Positions 16,131 to 25,458 of a stretch of 64,000 nt of DNA are shown here, in pieces. The notes under the pieces are model-generated. The model worked only from the letters and a program-made list of their open reading frames with translations. It was not told the origin of the DNA and did no database searches. Numbering within the stretch: the first letter of the stretch is position 1; the number at the start of each line of letters is the position of its first letter. The position numbers and the translations under genes are program-made. Origin of the DNA: Bacillota bacterium (GTDB taxonomy: Bacteria > Bacillota > Clostridia > Christensenellales > SZUA-584); assembly GCA_023410595.1 (NCBI GenBank), contig JAEYPO010000019.1:5076-69075 (forward strand). The letters run 5' to 3'.

Positions 16131-16556
16131 CTATGCGGAAATAGCGAACATGAGCTCGCAGCTCGCCACGAGCTTGCCGCGCACATATGCCTTTCCGCTG
16201 CCCAGGCCTACGTTTCCCTTTACGGCGTCTATCGACGTTTCAAGCTCCAGAACGTCTCCGGGCACGACTTTTTCGCTGAATCGGGCGTTCTTTATCTTTC
16301 CCAAAAACGCGAGCTTTCCGCTCATTTCCTCTTTTGTAAGCAGCGCTATGCCGCCCATCTGCGCTATGGCTTCTATTATAAGCACACCAGGCATTATCTT
16401 CACGTCGCCGAAATGACCCATAAAGAACCACTCGTTAGCACTGACGGCTTTTATGCCTTTGGCTCTGACTCCCTCTTCAAGTTCGTCCACCCTGTCTATC
16501 ATCAGGAACGGCTCTCTGTGAGGCAGAATTTTTTTAATATCATCTATACCCAGCAT
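16131..16556 (-). CDS. fabZ: 3-hydroxyacyl-ACP dehydratase
   Basis: FabZ removes water from 3-hydroxyacyl-ACP to give trans-2-enoyl-ACP during fatty-acid elongation. The 141-residue hot-dog fold protein has the IDDIKKILPHREPFLMIDRV start and the catalytic pair His48 (MGHFGD) and Glu62 (PGVLIIEAIAQMGG). It is the last gene of the acc-fab operon, 11 bases after fabF. No isomerase-specific signature could be judged, so a bifunctional FabZ/FabN-like role cannot be excluded, and no separate fabM or fabA lies in the operon. Confidence 0.96.
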   Translation of the reverse strand: MLGIDDIKKILPHREPFLMIDRVDELEEGVRAKGIKAVSANEWFFMGHFGDVKIMPGVLIIEAIAQMGGIALLTKEEMSGKLAFLGKIKNARFSEKVVPGDVLELETSIDAVKGNVGLGSGKAYVRGKLVASCELMFAISA

Positions 16557-16567
16557 ACCGTCCTCCG

Positions 16568-17803
16568 CTAGTCAAGCTTTTTAAGCAGTATACAGCTGTT
16601 ATGCCCGCCGAACCCGAATGAGTTCGATATGGCGTACTTTGTATCCATGGGCCTTGCTTTGCCTTTTACATAGTCGAGGTTGCACCCTTCGCCCTCTGTT
16701 TCCAGTCCTATCGTGGGAGGCGCAATGCCGGCGTTGAGCGCGCACATGGACAGTACAGCCTCAAAAGCTCCCGCTCCGCCCAGCATATGTCCGGTCATGG
16801 ACTTCGTAGAGCTTACAAGCAGCTTTTTTGCGTGCTCGCCGAAGCATTTTTCTATAGCCCTGCTCTCAAACACGTCGTTGAGCGGCGTGCCCGTACCGTG
16901 GGCGTTTATATAGCCTACGTCTTCCTTGTTAATGCCGCCTTCCTGTACTACGAGCTCCATTGCCTTAGCCGCCCATATTCCTTCCGGCTCGGGCGCCGTT
17001 ATATGATACGCGTCGCATGTCTGCGCATAACCGGCGACCTGGCCTATTATATTCGCTCCGCGCTTTCCCGCGTGTTCTTCGCTCTCAATTACCATCATGC
17101 CTGAGCCTTCGGCCAGAACGAACCCCTGTCTGTCCTTGTCAAAAGGTATGCACGCCCTTGCGGGGTCCTCGCTCTCGGAGAGCGCCTGCATCTGGTGGAA
17201 CCCCGCGACGCCGAGTTCGTATATGACCGCTTCTGCCCCTCCGACGAGCGCTAAGTCCATGCGCCCTTCTTTAATAGCGTAATACGCTTCGCCTATGGCG
17301 TCCGCGCCTGACGAACATGCGGTAACGACGCTGAGGCACGGCCCATGGAGCCCCAGCCGCATGGATATCATACCCGCTGTCGTATTAATGATGGATTTAG
17401 GAATAAACAGCGAAGAGACCGCCCTCGGCCCGTTCGTCCGTAGTTCATCCTGCTGCCCGCAAATCGTGCCGAGGCCGCCCATGCCGCTGCCCAGCACTAC
17501 TCCTGCGCGCAGTGTGTCAAAGTCGCCTTCGGCAAGGCCGCTTTCCTCCCACGCCTGCATGGCCGCGACTATGGCAAGCTGCGAGAACCTCGCGAGGCGC
17601 TTCGCCTCGCGGTTAGTTATATACTTTGAAGGGTCGAAATCCCAGACCTCGCCCGCGCATGTAATGCCCGTAAGCTCGGTGTCGAAGCACTGCGCTTTTC
17701 TTATACCGCACACGCCTTTTACAGCGTTATCAAACGACTCCTTTACGGTTTGCCCTATAGGCGATACGGCGCCCATGCCGGTAATCACCACTTTATGACT
17801 CAT
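16568..17803 (-). CDS. fabF: 3-oxoacyl-ACP synthase II
   Basis: FabF condenses malonyl-ACP with the growing acyl-ACP. The 411-residue protein has the Cys-His-His triad of condensing enzymes: Cys163 in TACSSGADAI, His in NAHGTGTPLND, and His in KSMTGHMLGGAG. The C-terminal SNSFGFGGHNSCILL is typical. It lies between fabG (25-base gap) and fabZ (11-base gap). It is the only elongating condensing enzyme in the operon (no fabB). Confidence 0.97.
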   Translation of the reverse strand: MSHKVVITGMGAVSPIGQTVKESFDNAVKGVCGIRKAQCFDTELTGITCAGEVWDFDPSKYITNREAKRLARFSQLAIVAAMQAWEESGLAEGDFDTLRAGVVLGSGMGGLGTICGQQDELRTNGPRAVSSLFIPKSIINTTAGMISMRLGLHGPCLSVVTACSSGADAIGEAYYAIKEGRMDLALVGGAEAVIYELGVAGFHQMQALSESEDPARACIPFDKDRQGFVLAEGSGMMVIESEEHAGKRGANIIGQVAGYAQTCDAYHITAPEPEGIWAAKAMELVVQEGGINKEDVGYINAHGTGTPLNDVFESRAIEKCFGEHAKKLLVSSTKSMTGHMLGGAGAFEAVLSMCALNAGIAPPTIGLETEGEGCNLDYVKGKARPMDTKYAISNSFGFGGHNSCILLKKLD

Positions 17804-17828
17804 ATATACCTCACCTTTCCGTATACCC

Positions 17829-18563
17829 TTATATCACCATTCCGCCGTCAACGACCATTACCTGCCCAGTGATGTAAGACGCGCTCTCGCCGCATAAAAA
17901 GCACACAAGCCCCGCGACGTCACCAGGGCTGCCGAACCGGCCGAGCGGTATGGAATGAAGCATGTTTTGTTTTACGTCGTCGCTTAACCCATTCGTCATC
18001 GCAGTTTCTATGAATCCGGGCGCTACCGCGTTAACGCATATACCGCGCTTTGCGAACTCTCTCGCGCAGGATTTCGTAAGTCCTATGATGCCCGCTTTGG
18101 AGGCCGCGTAGTTCGCCTGGCCTGCGTTGCCCGTTATCCCTACGACGGACGTTATATTAACTATCCTTCCCTGTCGCGCCTTTAGCATATACGACGCCGC
18201 CTCCCTCGTGCAGCAAAAGCAGCTGTTTAAGTTCGCTCTTATTACGCTGTCGAACTGTTCGTCCGCCATGCGCATCACAAGGCCGTCGCTGGTTACTCCT
18301 GCGTTGTTGACAAGCACGTATATGCCTCCAAGAGAATCGACGCACGTTTTAACGAGCGTTTTGCAGCCCTCAGGAGACGTTAAATCCGCCTGTATTGCTA
18401 CGGCATTGCGCCCCAGAGCTTTTATGCTCTGGGCGACTTCTTCTGCCTTAACGGCATTGCTGTTGTAGTGGACGGCGACGTCGAAGCCGGCCTTCGCAAG
18501 AGCTATAGCTATCGCCTGCCCTATGCCTCCCGACGCGCCCGTTACCAAAGCGGCTTTGCCCAT
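17829..18563 (-). CDS. fabG: 3-oxoacyl-ACP reductase
   Basis: FabG reduces 3-oxoacyl-ACP with NADPH. The 244-residue short-chain dehydrogenase has the cofactor motif TGASGGIG (8-15), NNAGV, Ser139, and the catalytic Tyr152-x3-Lys156 in YAASK. The terminal GQVMVVDGGMVI is the family ending. It is placed nine bases after fabD in the operon. Confidence 0.97.
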   Translation of the reverse strand: MGKAALVTGASGGIGQAIAIALAKAGFDVAVHYNSNAVKAEEVAQSIKALGRNAVAIQADLTSPEGCKTLVKTCVDSLGGIYVLVNNAGVTSDGLVMRMADEQFDSVIRANLNSCFCCTREAASYMLKARQGRIVNITSVVGITGNAGQANYAASKAGIIGLTKSCAREFAKRGICVNAVAPGFIETAMTNGLSDDVKQNMLHSIPLGRFGSPGDVAGLVCFLCGESASYITGQVMVVDGGMVI

Positions 18564-18572
18564 ATGTTTACC

Positions 18573-19493
18573 TCACTGTTTGTTTCCCGACAGGAATTTA
18601 TTAAGCGTGGCCATATCGCGCACGGATTCGACCACGGCGCTCTTTTCCACCCTGCGCTTTACAAGCTTGGAAAGCACGTTGCCCGGCCCTACTTCCACGA
18701 AGCGCTCCACACCCGACGCTATCATATGCTCTAAGCAGTCATGCCATTTTACACGGCGGCACATCTGCTTTGCAAGCAGTTGTTTTATATCGCTGCTTTC
18801 ACCGTAAGGAGCGCCCAATACGTTTGAATAGACGGTTTTTTTCATCCCGCCCAAAACAAACGTATCCAATACGCGTGAAAACTCGCTTGCCGCGCTTTCA
18901 AGCAGCGGAGCGTGCGAGGGCCCCGAAACCGAGAGCATAGCCGCCATTTTAGCGCCTTTTTGCTCAAACAGCTCTTTAAGCTTATTAAGCTCGGCCGTAC
19001 TGCCCGCTATTACTGTCTGCATTTCGGAAAGATGGTTGGCGACGTACGCGTCCTCAAATCCGCTCAGCGCGTCCTCGACCTCGCCTACCGTAAAGCCTAT
19101 AACGGACAGCATGCCGCCCTCGCCTTTAGGGTATGCGCCGTCCATTATGCTTCCTCTTTTGCGCACGAGCGCCGCGCAGCCTTGGGTGCTGAACACGCCC
19201 GCCGCGGCAAGCGCCGTATATTCGCCGAGCGAAAGCCCGGCATATACGTCCGCGTCGCATCCTTCGCTGAGCAGCACGTTGAAAAGCGAGATTGAATGCG
19301 CAAATATGGCGGGCTGTACTATTTCGCTCTCGTCGAGCCGCCATCCTTCAAAACACGCACGCTTAAGGTCAACGCCAGCGCCTTCGCAGCACATATCGAA
19401 TATCTGTTTATAAATATCAACATTATCGTATAAGTCCATTCCCATACCCGCGGATTGCGCGCCCTGGCCGGGAAACAAAAACGCCGTCTTCAT
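18573..19493 (-). CDS. fabD: Malonyl-CoA:ACP transacylase
   Basis: FabD moves malonyl from CoA to ACP, the extender for each elongation round. The 306-residue protein starts with AFLFPGQGAQSAGMG, has the nucleophile Ser88 in GLSLGEYTAL, and the catalytic His in SGPSHAPLL near residue 200. The gap to fabK upstream is four bases. Confidence 0.97.
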   Translation of the reverse strand: MKTAFLFPGQGAQSAGMGMDLYDNVDIYKQIFDMCCEGAGVDLKRACFEGWRLDESEIVQPAIFAHSISLFNVLLSEGCDADVYAGLSLGEYTALAAAGVFSTQGCAALVRKRGSIMDGAYPKGEGGMLSVIGFTVGEVEDALSGFEDAYVANHLSEMQTVIAGSTAELNKLKELFEQKGAKMAAMLSVSGPSHAPLLESAASEFSRVLDTFVLGGMKKTVYSNVLGAPYGESSDIKQLLAKQMCRRVKWHDCLEHMIASGVERFVEVGPGNVLSKLVKRRVEKSAVVESVRDMATLNKFLSGNKQ

Positions 19494-19497
19494 AGCT

Positions 19498-20463
19498 TTA
19501 GCCCTCTTGGGTGAGAAGGCCGCCGACGTTTTTCAATATATCGCTTATGCGCTGCGCGTCAAACATCTCGCGTATTATATCAGCTGCCGGCTGTATGTGT
19601 TCGAGCATGCACGCCGCCTGGCCCGCCATGAACGAGCCCGTCTCCTTGTCGCCGTACAGCACTGCCCTCATGAGCGAGCCTTCGCCCGCTTTTTCGAGCT
19701 TTTCTGCGCCGTCCACCTCGTACTCGAGCTTTGCGAGTTCGCGCACAAGCGGGCTGCGAAGCACCCTTACGGGATGTCCCGTCACGCGGCCCGTGACTTT
19801 GCTGTCTATGTCCTTAGCCTTAATTATGCGGTTCTTGTATTCCTCGTGCGCCGTGCATTCCTCGGCAAGCACAAAACGCGTGCCCACCTGCACGCCTTTA
19901 GCCCCGAGAACAAACGCTGCCGTTACGGTGTCCGCGTCGAATATGCCGCCCGCCGCGACGACGGGTATATCAACACTGCGCGCCACGTCGGGCATAAGCA
20001 CCATAGTCGTGAGCTCGCCAATATGCCCGCCCGATTCGCAGCCTTCCGCTATTACGAAATCTGCGCCCATTCGCTGCATCATTATGGCTAGAGCGCGGCT
20101 CGCTACTACAGGCGCGAATATGCTGCCCGCTTCCTTCCACATCTTCACGTACTCGGCCGGATTACCCGCGCCCGTGATGACCACGGGGACGCGCTCTTCG
20201 GCGACGAGCTTTACGATGCTGTCGACATACGGGCTTAACAGCATGACGTTTACGCCGAACGGTTTGTCAGTCTTTTGCCTTAATGCACGTATCTGCTCTT
20301 TGACCCACTCGGGCGGGGCGTTGCCCGCGGCTATCACGCCGAGGCCCCCCGCCATGGAAACGGCGGCAGCAAGGTCCGCATTTGATACCCATGCCATACC
20401 GCCCTGAATGATTGGGTATTCGATGTTAAGCAACCCGCATATGCTGCCTTCGAATCTATGCAT
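19498..20463 (-). CDS. fabK: Enoyl-ACP reductase II, FMN-dependent
   Basis: FabK performs the last reduction of the elongation cycle with FMN and NAD(P)H; it replaces FabI and is the usual form in streptococci and many Clostridia, generally insensitive to triclosan. The 321-residue barrel begins YPIIQGGMAWVSNADLAAAVS and has AEGCESGGHIGELTT and AAGGIFDADTV-AFVLGAKGVQVGTRF, the flavin phosphate-binding segments. No fabI or fabL is in the window. Its start overlaps the end of acpP by 8 bases. Confidence 0.96.
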   Translation of the reverse strand: MHRFEGSICGLLNIEYPIIQGGMAWVSNADLAAAVSMAGGLGVIAAGNAPPEWVKEQIRALRQKTDKPFGVNVMLLSPYVDSIVKLVAEERVPVVITGAGNPAEYVKMWKEAGSIFAPVVASRALAIMMQRMGADFVIAEGCESGGHIGELTTMVLMPDVARSVDIPVVAAGGIFDADTVTAAFVLGAKGVQVGTRFVLAEECTAHEEYKNRIIKAKDIDSKVTGRVTGHPVRVLRSPLVRELAKLEYEVDGAEKLEKAGEGSLMRAVLYGDKETGSFMAGQAACMLEHIQPAADIIREMFDAQRISDILKNVGGLLTQEG

Positions 20464-20686
20464 TCGTTTTCCCTTCCAGATAAGTAACCAGCTGTCCGAC
20501 CGTCTTAATATCCTTTACCTCTTCATTAGGTATCTTAATGCCGGTCTCCTTTTCGAGCTCTATGAGCATCTCCACCATGTCGAGAGAGTCCATTTCAAAA
20601 TCTTCGACAAAGCTCTTTTCCATCGTAATCTCGTCTCTCTCAAGGTCGAGCTGCTCCATTAGATTTTTGATTATCAGTTCCTTCAT
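20456..20686 (-). CDS. acpP: Acyl carrier protein
   Basis: This 76-residue acidic protein carries the growing chain on a phosphopantetheine attached to Ser34 in the MDSLDMVE motif. I set the start at 20686 (MKELIIKNLMEQLDL) because GGAGGAGA lies about seven bases upstream and the length then matches other ACPs; a longer frame extends into fabH. It is the housekeeping carrier, distinct from the carrier domain inside the fusion at 6000-9251. Confidence 0.96.
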   Translation of the reverse strand: MKELIIKNLMEQLDLERDEITMEKSFVEDFEMDSLDMVEMLIELEKETGIKIPNEEVKDIKTVGQLVTYLEGKTNA

Positions 20687-20709
20687 GTTTTTTCTCCTCC
20701 AGAATATTA

Positions 20710-21690
20710 TTAAATTGTCCAATCCACCACAAGGCCGCCGCACGTAAGGCCCGACCCGAAAGCGACCAAAGCTACTCTGTCGCCTTTTGTAAGCCAGCCT
20801 TTTTTGTAGGCGTCGCACATGGCTATCGGAATGGTTGCGGATGAAGTGTTTGCGTATTCGTCGATATCCATAAAGAACTGGTCCGACTTGAAGCGCAGTT
20901 TACGTTTTATATAATCTATTATCTTAGCGTTTGCCTGATGGGGTATCACTTTTGTAAAGGGTTTGTCGCCGCATTTTGCGAGCAGCTTGCGCAGCACGGA
21001 GTCCGCCGCGCTCACCGCGTATGTAAACACCTCGCGGCCGTTCATACGCAAATGGTCCTGCTGCTCATCCTTAGGGTCTATGTTGTTAAACGGCGTTTTG
21101 CGCATTTCTCTTTTGCATATTATGACATCTTCTTTATCGGGTGAGCCGCTCAAGATCGGAAAATGGACTTTTGGCTCGTCGCTGCGCTTTAAAACAACAG
21201 CGCCCGCCCCGTCCCCGAACAGCACGCACGTCGAACGGTCCTTCCAGTCGACATACTGGGATATCGCTTCGCTCGATATAACGAGCGCCGCGTCCTTTCC
21301 CATAGAGTCCATAAGGCTCGCCGCCGTGGAAAGCGCGTATACAAATCCGGAACAGCCGGCGGATATATCCATATTGGCGCAATCGTTAATATCGAGCGCC
21401 TTCTGCACATATCCCGACATACTTGGGGTAACGTATTCGCTCGTAATGGAACTCGAAATGATAAGCCCAATTTCGTTCCTGTCTACGCCCGAATTGGCCA
21501 GAGCCTTAGACGCGGCCTCTAGCGCCATATCGACGCTGCGTTCTCCGGACGAGATATGCCTTCTGCGTATGCCCGTACGTTTTTTTATCCATTCGTCGCT
21601 TGTATCCACAAGGCTCTCAAGCTCAACGTTTGTTACTACTCTCTCAGGCACCTTGCACGCGATGCCCGCAATTTCTACCGATGCTTCCAA
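20710..21690 (-). CDS. fabH: 3-oxoacyl-ACP synthase III
   Basis: FabH starts fatty-acid synthesis by joining acetyl-CoA (or a branched acyl-CoA) to malonyl-ACP. The 326-residue protein has Cys113 (AGCSGFVYA), His in PHQANAKIID and Asn in ANTSSATIPIAM. The start is a TTG located one base after the accA stop, with AGAGGA about ten bases upstream. The primer preference cannot be read from the sequence. Confidence 0.95.
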   Translation of the reverse strand: MEASVEIAGIACKVPERVVTNVELESLVDTSDEWIKKRTGIRRRHISSGERSVDMALEAASKALANSGVDRNEIGLIISSSITSEYVTPSMSGYVQKALDINDCANMDISAGCSGFVYALSTAASLMDSMGKDAALVISSEAISQYVDWKDRSTCVLFGDGAGAVVLKRSDEPKVHFPILSGSPDKEDVIICKREMRKTPFNNIDPKDEQQDHLRMNGREVFTYAVSAADSVLRKLLAKCGDKPFTKVIPHQANAKIIDYIKRKLRFKSDQFFMDIDEYANTSSATIPIAMCDAYKKGWLTKGDRVALVAFGSGLTCGGLVVDWTI

Positions 21691-21691
21691 C

Positions 21692-22531
21692 TTACAGTCC
21701 TCTCATCTCTATATATCTTTCATGCCTTTTCAGCACCAGCTTTTCGGGGGATATCCTCGTCAGCCGCTTAAGCGCGATCCTGATCTCGCGCCGCATATCC
21801 GCTACGCATTTGTCCATATCGAACCTGTCAAAGCCCTCCGGCTCTTTTATTACGCTGTCCACGACGTTGAACTTTTTAAGGTCGCTTGCCGTAAGCTTTA
21901 AGTTTTCCGCCGCTTCATGCGCGAGCGACGAGTCTTTAAACAGTATCGACGCGCAGCCTTCAGGCGTTATCACTGAAAAGTAGCTGTTGTCAAGCATAAT
22001 CAGCCAGTCTGAGAGTGAAAGCGCGAGAGCTCCGCCGCTTCCGCCTTCGCCTATTATAATCGAAATGGTCGGGGTCTTTAGCGTCGCCATTACTTTGAGG
22101 TGCTCCGCTATTACGAGCCCCTGGCCCCGCTCTTCCGCGTCCACTCCGGGGTACGCGCCCGGCGTGTCCACAAAGCATATGACGGGCCTTGAGAACTTTT
22201 CGGCCTGCTTTAATGCCCTCATGGATTTCCTGTACCCCTCGGGGTTCGGCATGCCGAAGTTGCACTTCATACGCTCCTCCAGCGTATGTCCTTTCTGCTG
22301 GCCTATTACCGTTACCGGCCAGTCCTCAAACCACGCTATCGCCGTGACGATAGAGTCGTCGTCACCGAAGCATCTGTCGCCTTTTACTTCAAACACCCCG
22401 GTAAACAGCTTAGAAAGGTAATCCCTTGTCTGAGGCCTGTTCTCCTTGCGGGCGTTTTTCACCTTATCCCACGGCTTTTCCGCAGGCTGCGCAGCGTCCG
22501 TATTATTTATATCATTCGGCATAGTACTCAT
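21692..22531 (-). CDS. accA: Acetyl-CoA carboxylase carboxyltransferase subunit alpha
   Basis: With AccD this subunit moves the carboxyl group from biotin to acetyl-CoA, giving malonyl-CoA. The 279-residue protein has the crotonase-like core: CFVDTPGAYPGVDAEERGQG, IIIGEGGSGGALAL and ITPEGCASILFKD. It overlaps accD by four bases (ATGA), consistent with balanced synthesis of the two subunits. Confidence 0.96.
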   Translation of the reverse strand: MSTMPNDINNTDAAQPAEKPWDKVKNARKENRPQTRDYLSKLFTGVFEVKGDRCFGDDDSIVTAIAWFEDWPVTVIGQQKGHTLEERMKCNFGMPNPEGYRKSMRALKQAEKFSRPVICFVDTPGAYPGVDAEERGQGLVIAEHLKVMATLKTPTISIIIGEGGSGGALALSLSDWLIMLDNSYFSVITPEGCASILFKDSSLAHEAAENLKLTASDLKKFNVVDSVIKEPEGFDRFDMDKCVADMRREIRIALKRLTRISPEKLVLKRHERYIEMRGL

Positions 22532-23379
22532 AATCCCGGCTGGATACGCAGCTCTTTTTTACAGTGCAGCGCCAGTATATCCGCAAGCGTATCCCTTAAA
22601 TCCTTTCTGTCCACTATCCTGTCTATGAGCCCGTGCTCATACAGAGATTCGGACATCTGAAACCCTTCGGGCAGTTGGTCGTTTACTGTCTGCTCTATTA
22701 CTCTCGGCCCCGCAAACCCTATGCGGGCCCCCGGCTCGGCTATGGTTATATCGCCCTGCATAGCGAAGCTCGCCGTAACGCCGCCCGTCGTCGGGTGCGT
22801 AAGCACGTTCACGTGCAGCAGCCTTTGGGCGCTGTGGCGCGCAAGCGCTATGGTCGTCCTCGACATCTGCATCAGCGAATGTATTCCCTCTTGCATCCTC
22901 GCGCCGCCCGACGCGCAGAATATGATTAGAGGCAGCCGGTTGAGCGTGGCGAATTCGCTAATAATAACTATCTTCTCACCCACCACGGTCCCCATACTGC
23001 CCATCATGAAGTATGAGTCCATGACGGCCATGGCTGTCCTTACACCCTTTATGGACGCCTTGCCTATGACGACGCCTTCCTGCGCCTTTGATTTTGACTT
23101 CTCTGTGGCAATCTTCGTCTTGTACCCCGGAAACGATATAGGATCCTTGCTCTCGGCCTCGCGTTCTATCTCTATAAAGCTGCCGTTGTCCACTATCATC
23201 TCTATCCTGTTGTAAGCGGGCTGACGGAACAGGTATCCGCAGTACGGGCATATAGAATCGTTCGCATGCACTATGTCGGCTATCATTTCCCTGCCGCAGC
23301 CGCCGCAGTACAGCTTTTCTATTTTCTCCTCAGGCTGCAGGTCCTCGCTTATTTCTATCTTTTCGTTAAACAGTTTCAT
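22528..23379 (-). CDS. accD: Acetyl-CoA carboxylase carboxyltransferase subunit beta
   Basis: The partner of AccA. Its N-terminal zinc ribbon has four cysteines (25, 28, 44, 47 in CGGC and CPYC). The carboxyltransferase core has CASGGARMQEGIHSLMQMSR and IGFAGPRVIEQT. At 283 residues it is normal length. The start overlaps accC by 14 bases. Confidence 0.96.
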   Translation of the reverse strand: MKLFNEKIEISEDLQPEEKIEKLYCGGCGREMIADIVHANDSICPYCGYLFRQPAYNRIEMIVDNGSFIEIEREAESKDPISFPGYKTKIATEKSKSKAQEGVVIGKASIKGVRTAMAVMDSYFMMGSMGTVVGEKIVIISEFATLNRLPLIIFCASGGARMQEGIHSLMQMSRTTIALARHSAQRLLHVNVLTHPTTGGVTASFAMQGDITIAEPGARIGFAGPRVIEQTVNDQLPEGFQMSESLYEHGLIDRIVDRKDLRDTLADILALHCKKELRIQPGL

Positions 23380-24736
23380 CGTCGCTCCGTAAATACCGAT
23401 TGATAAACGTCTGTTCTATCCACTTTGTGTGAACGTTTCCTGATATGAAATCTTCGTCGCTCATTATGGCTTTGGCAAATTCGGCGTTATGCTCAATTCC
23501 CGTTATCTTAAGCTCTTCGAGCGCCGCGCGGCTCAAAGCTATTGCCTCCCCGCGGTCGTCTCCCATGCATACGAGCTTCATTATCAGCGAATCGTAGAAA
23601 GGCGAAACCTCGTCGCCCGCGGCATAGCCCGTGTCTACACGCACACCGTTGCCGCCCGGCAACGCCAATCCGCTTATTATCCCCGGAGAGGGGCGAAAGT
23701 TCTCGTCGGGGTTTTCGGCATTTATCCTGCACTCTATCGCGTGGCCTTTGAGCACGAGATCTTCCTGCCTTATAGCAAGCTTATGCGACAGCGCGGCATG
23801 TATCTGCGCCTTGACAAGATCGACGCCGTATACGCACTCGGTTACGGGATGCTCCACCTGTATCCTCGTGTTCATCTCCATGAAGTAAAACCTGTTGTCG
23901 TCCGTAAGCAGGAATTCCACAGTTCCCGCGCCCACGTAGTTTATCGACTTCGATATGCTTACGGCTATGCGCTCCATCTTCCTCAGTGTATCTTCGTCAG
24001 CGTTAGCCGTAGGCGCTTCTTCCACAAGCTTCTGGTTCTTTCTCTGCAGCGTACATTCCCGCGTGCCGAGGTGTATTGTGTTGCCGTATTCGTCGGCGAG
24101 TATCTGCACCTCTATGTGCCGCGCGTCGGGAAGGTAGGATTCCATGTATACTCTTTTGTCACCGAACGCCAGCTCGGCTTCCCTGCAAGCCATCGAATAC
24201 GCCTGCTCTAACTCCTCTTTGCAGCCCACTATGCGTATGCCCTTGCCGCCGCCGCCCGACGCCGCTTTTATCATAAGCGGATAGCCGATCGCCTTGGCGA
24301 CTTCCCGCGCCGCTTCTATGGTATCCACCGTGCCGTCCGATCCGGGAACGACAGGGAAACCGTTTTTCGCAACCGTCGTACGTGCCTGCTGCTTGTCGCC
24401 CATAATATCCATGCACTCCGCCGAAGGGCCTATAAACCTTATGCCCTCTTCGTCGCACATGCGCCGGAACTCGGCGTTCTCAGAAAGGAAGCCCACGCCC
24501 GGATGTATAAGATCGGCATGGTACGCCTTCGCCGCCGCTATTATGCTCTCCATGTTAAGATAGCTCTTCTCGGCCTGCCTCGGGCCTACGCATACGCTTT
24601 CGTCCGCCAGCCTTGTATGCATGCTGCCTTCGTCGCTCTCCGAGTATACCGCTACCGTCTTAAGCCCGATTTTTTTGCAGGTGCGTATTATCCTTACGGC
24701 TATCTCGCCCCTGTTTGCAACAAGTACGGTCTTCAT
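23366..24736 (-). CDS. accC: Acetyl-CoA carboxylase biotin carboxylase subunit
   Basis: AccC carboxylates the biotin on AccB using bicarbonate and ATP. The 456-residue ATP-grasp protein begins VLVANRGEIAVRIIRTCKKIG, carries the glycine-rich loop ASGGGGKGIRI, and the active-site segments MEMNTRIQVEHPVTE and ECRINAENPDENFRPSPG. It starts five bases after accB. Confidence 0.97.
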   Translation of the reverse strand: MKTVLVANRGEIAVRIIRTCKKIGLKTVAVYSESDEGSMHTRLADESVCVGPRQAEKSYLNMESIIAAAKAYHADLIHPGVGFLSENAEFRRMCDEEGIRFIGPSAECMDIMGDKQQARTTVAKNGFPVVPGSDGTVDTIEAAREVAKAIGYPLMIKAASGGGGKGIRIVGCKEELEQAYSMACREAELAFGDKRVYMESYLPDARHIEVQILADEYGNTIHLGTRECTLQRKNQKLVEEAPTANADEDTLRKMERIAVSISKSINYVGAGTVEFLLTDDNRFYFMEMNTRIQVEHPVTECVYGVDLVKAQIHAALSHKLAIRQEDLVLKGHAIECRINAENPDENFRPSPGIISGLALPGGNGVRVDTGYAAGDEVSPFYDSLIMKLVCMGDDRGEAIALSRAALEELKITGIEHNAEFAKAIMSDEDFISGNVHTKWIEQTFINRYLRSDDETV

Positions 24737-24741
24737 GTCGC

Positions 24742-25158
24742 TTAAGCCTTTGCGTATTTAAAAAGCGCGTCTTTGGCAACTATCGCCTCGGCGTCTTTTT
24801 TCAGTACGCGTTCTATTATGCCGTCTTTGGGCGCGGTTATCTCGTTCATAGTTTTCATCGCTTCAATAATGCACAGCACGTCTCCTTTTTTCACCCTCGA
24901 GCCCTCCTGCACATACGGCTCTGCGCCCGGCTCTTTCGCTACATAAAACACTCCCGATATAGGCGCAAAAACAATATCATCGCTGTCGTATTCGTTAGCG
25001 GCGGCGGTTTTTTCCCTTTGCTGCGGGGCTGCAAAACACGCCGGAGCGCTTATCTCTTTTTCGAGCGATATTTTTATTTCCTGTGTTTCTATGCTGAATT
25101 TGCTGAACGAAGATTTTTCAGCCTTGTCTATTATGCTGAAGATTGTTTCCAGATCCAT
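24742..25158 (-). CDS. accB: Biotin carboxyl carrier protein of acetyl-CoA carboxylase
   Basis: The 138-residue protein carries biotin on Lys102 in EAMKTMNEI (the family usually has EAMKMMNE, so Thr follows the lysine). The C-terminal biotinyl domain is about 60-138, after an Ala/Pro-containing linker. It is the first gene of the acc-fab operon, with a leader of about 240 bases from the predicted promoter that includes palindromic repeats and operator-like elements. Confidence 0.95.
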   Translation of the reverse strand: MDLETIFSIIDKAEKSSFSKFSIETQEIKISLEKEISAPACFAAPQQREKTAAANEYDSDDIVFAPISGVFYVAKEPGAEPYVQEGSRVKKGDVLCIIEAMKTMNEITAPKDGIIERVLKKDAEAIVAKDALFKYAKA

Positions 25159-25265
25159 GCCGATCCTCCCACGAGCTTATTTTAATACAAGTATCTTTTA
25201 TAAGCGGAGAGCACTTTTCGTCAGAAACTGCGCCCGGCGCTTATCTAGTCGCTCTGAATTTTAAT

Positions 25266-25360
25266 TTACACCGGAAAGCCTCACGTCTTGCCGTCCATCG
25301 CTAAAGCGACGTGTGGATCCTATTTACACCCAATCAAGCTTTTAGCTTATGGAGACCCCA
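25266..25360. repeat. Palindromic CACCCC repeat, two degenerate copies in the accB leader
   Basis: Copies at about 25266-25320 and 25323-25360 (ATTTACACCC to GGAGACCCCA) resemble the dispersed family. Both lie in the untranslated leader of accB. Confidence 0.6.
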
Positions 25361-25366
25361 TATTTA

Positions 25367-25387
25367 ATAGTTAGTACTGCTAACGGC
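25367..25387. promoter_or_regulatory. Operator-like repeat downstream of the accB promoter
   Basis: ATAGTT (25367-25372), nine bases, then AACGGC (25382-25387). The left half and spacing equal the operators at 9364 and 26165; the right half keeps only AAC. An inner inverted repeat GTTAG-N5-CTAAC overlaps it. It would fall about 10-30 bases inside the transcript. Confidence 0.45.
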
Positions 25388-25402
25388 TGATTGATTTTAG
25401 CA

Positions 25403-25431
25403 ATATTATCACGCAACTGATAATATGTCAA
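25403..25431 (-). promoter_or_regulatory. accB: Promoter of the acc-fab operon
   Basis: TTGACA (25431-25426), 17 bases, TAATAT (25408-25403) on the minus strand, nearly a consensus housekeeping promoter. The transcript would start near 25396, leaving a leader of about 240 bases before accB. Confidence 0.7.
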
Positions 25432-25458
25432 CGCCGTTATATTTGGCACATACTTCAA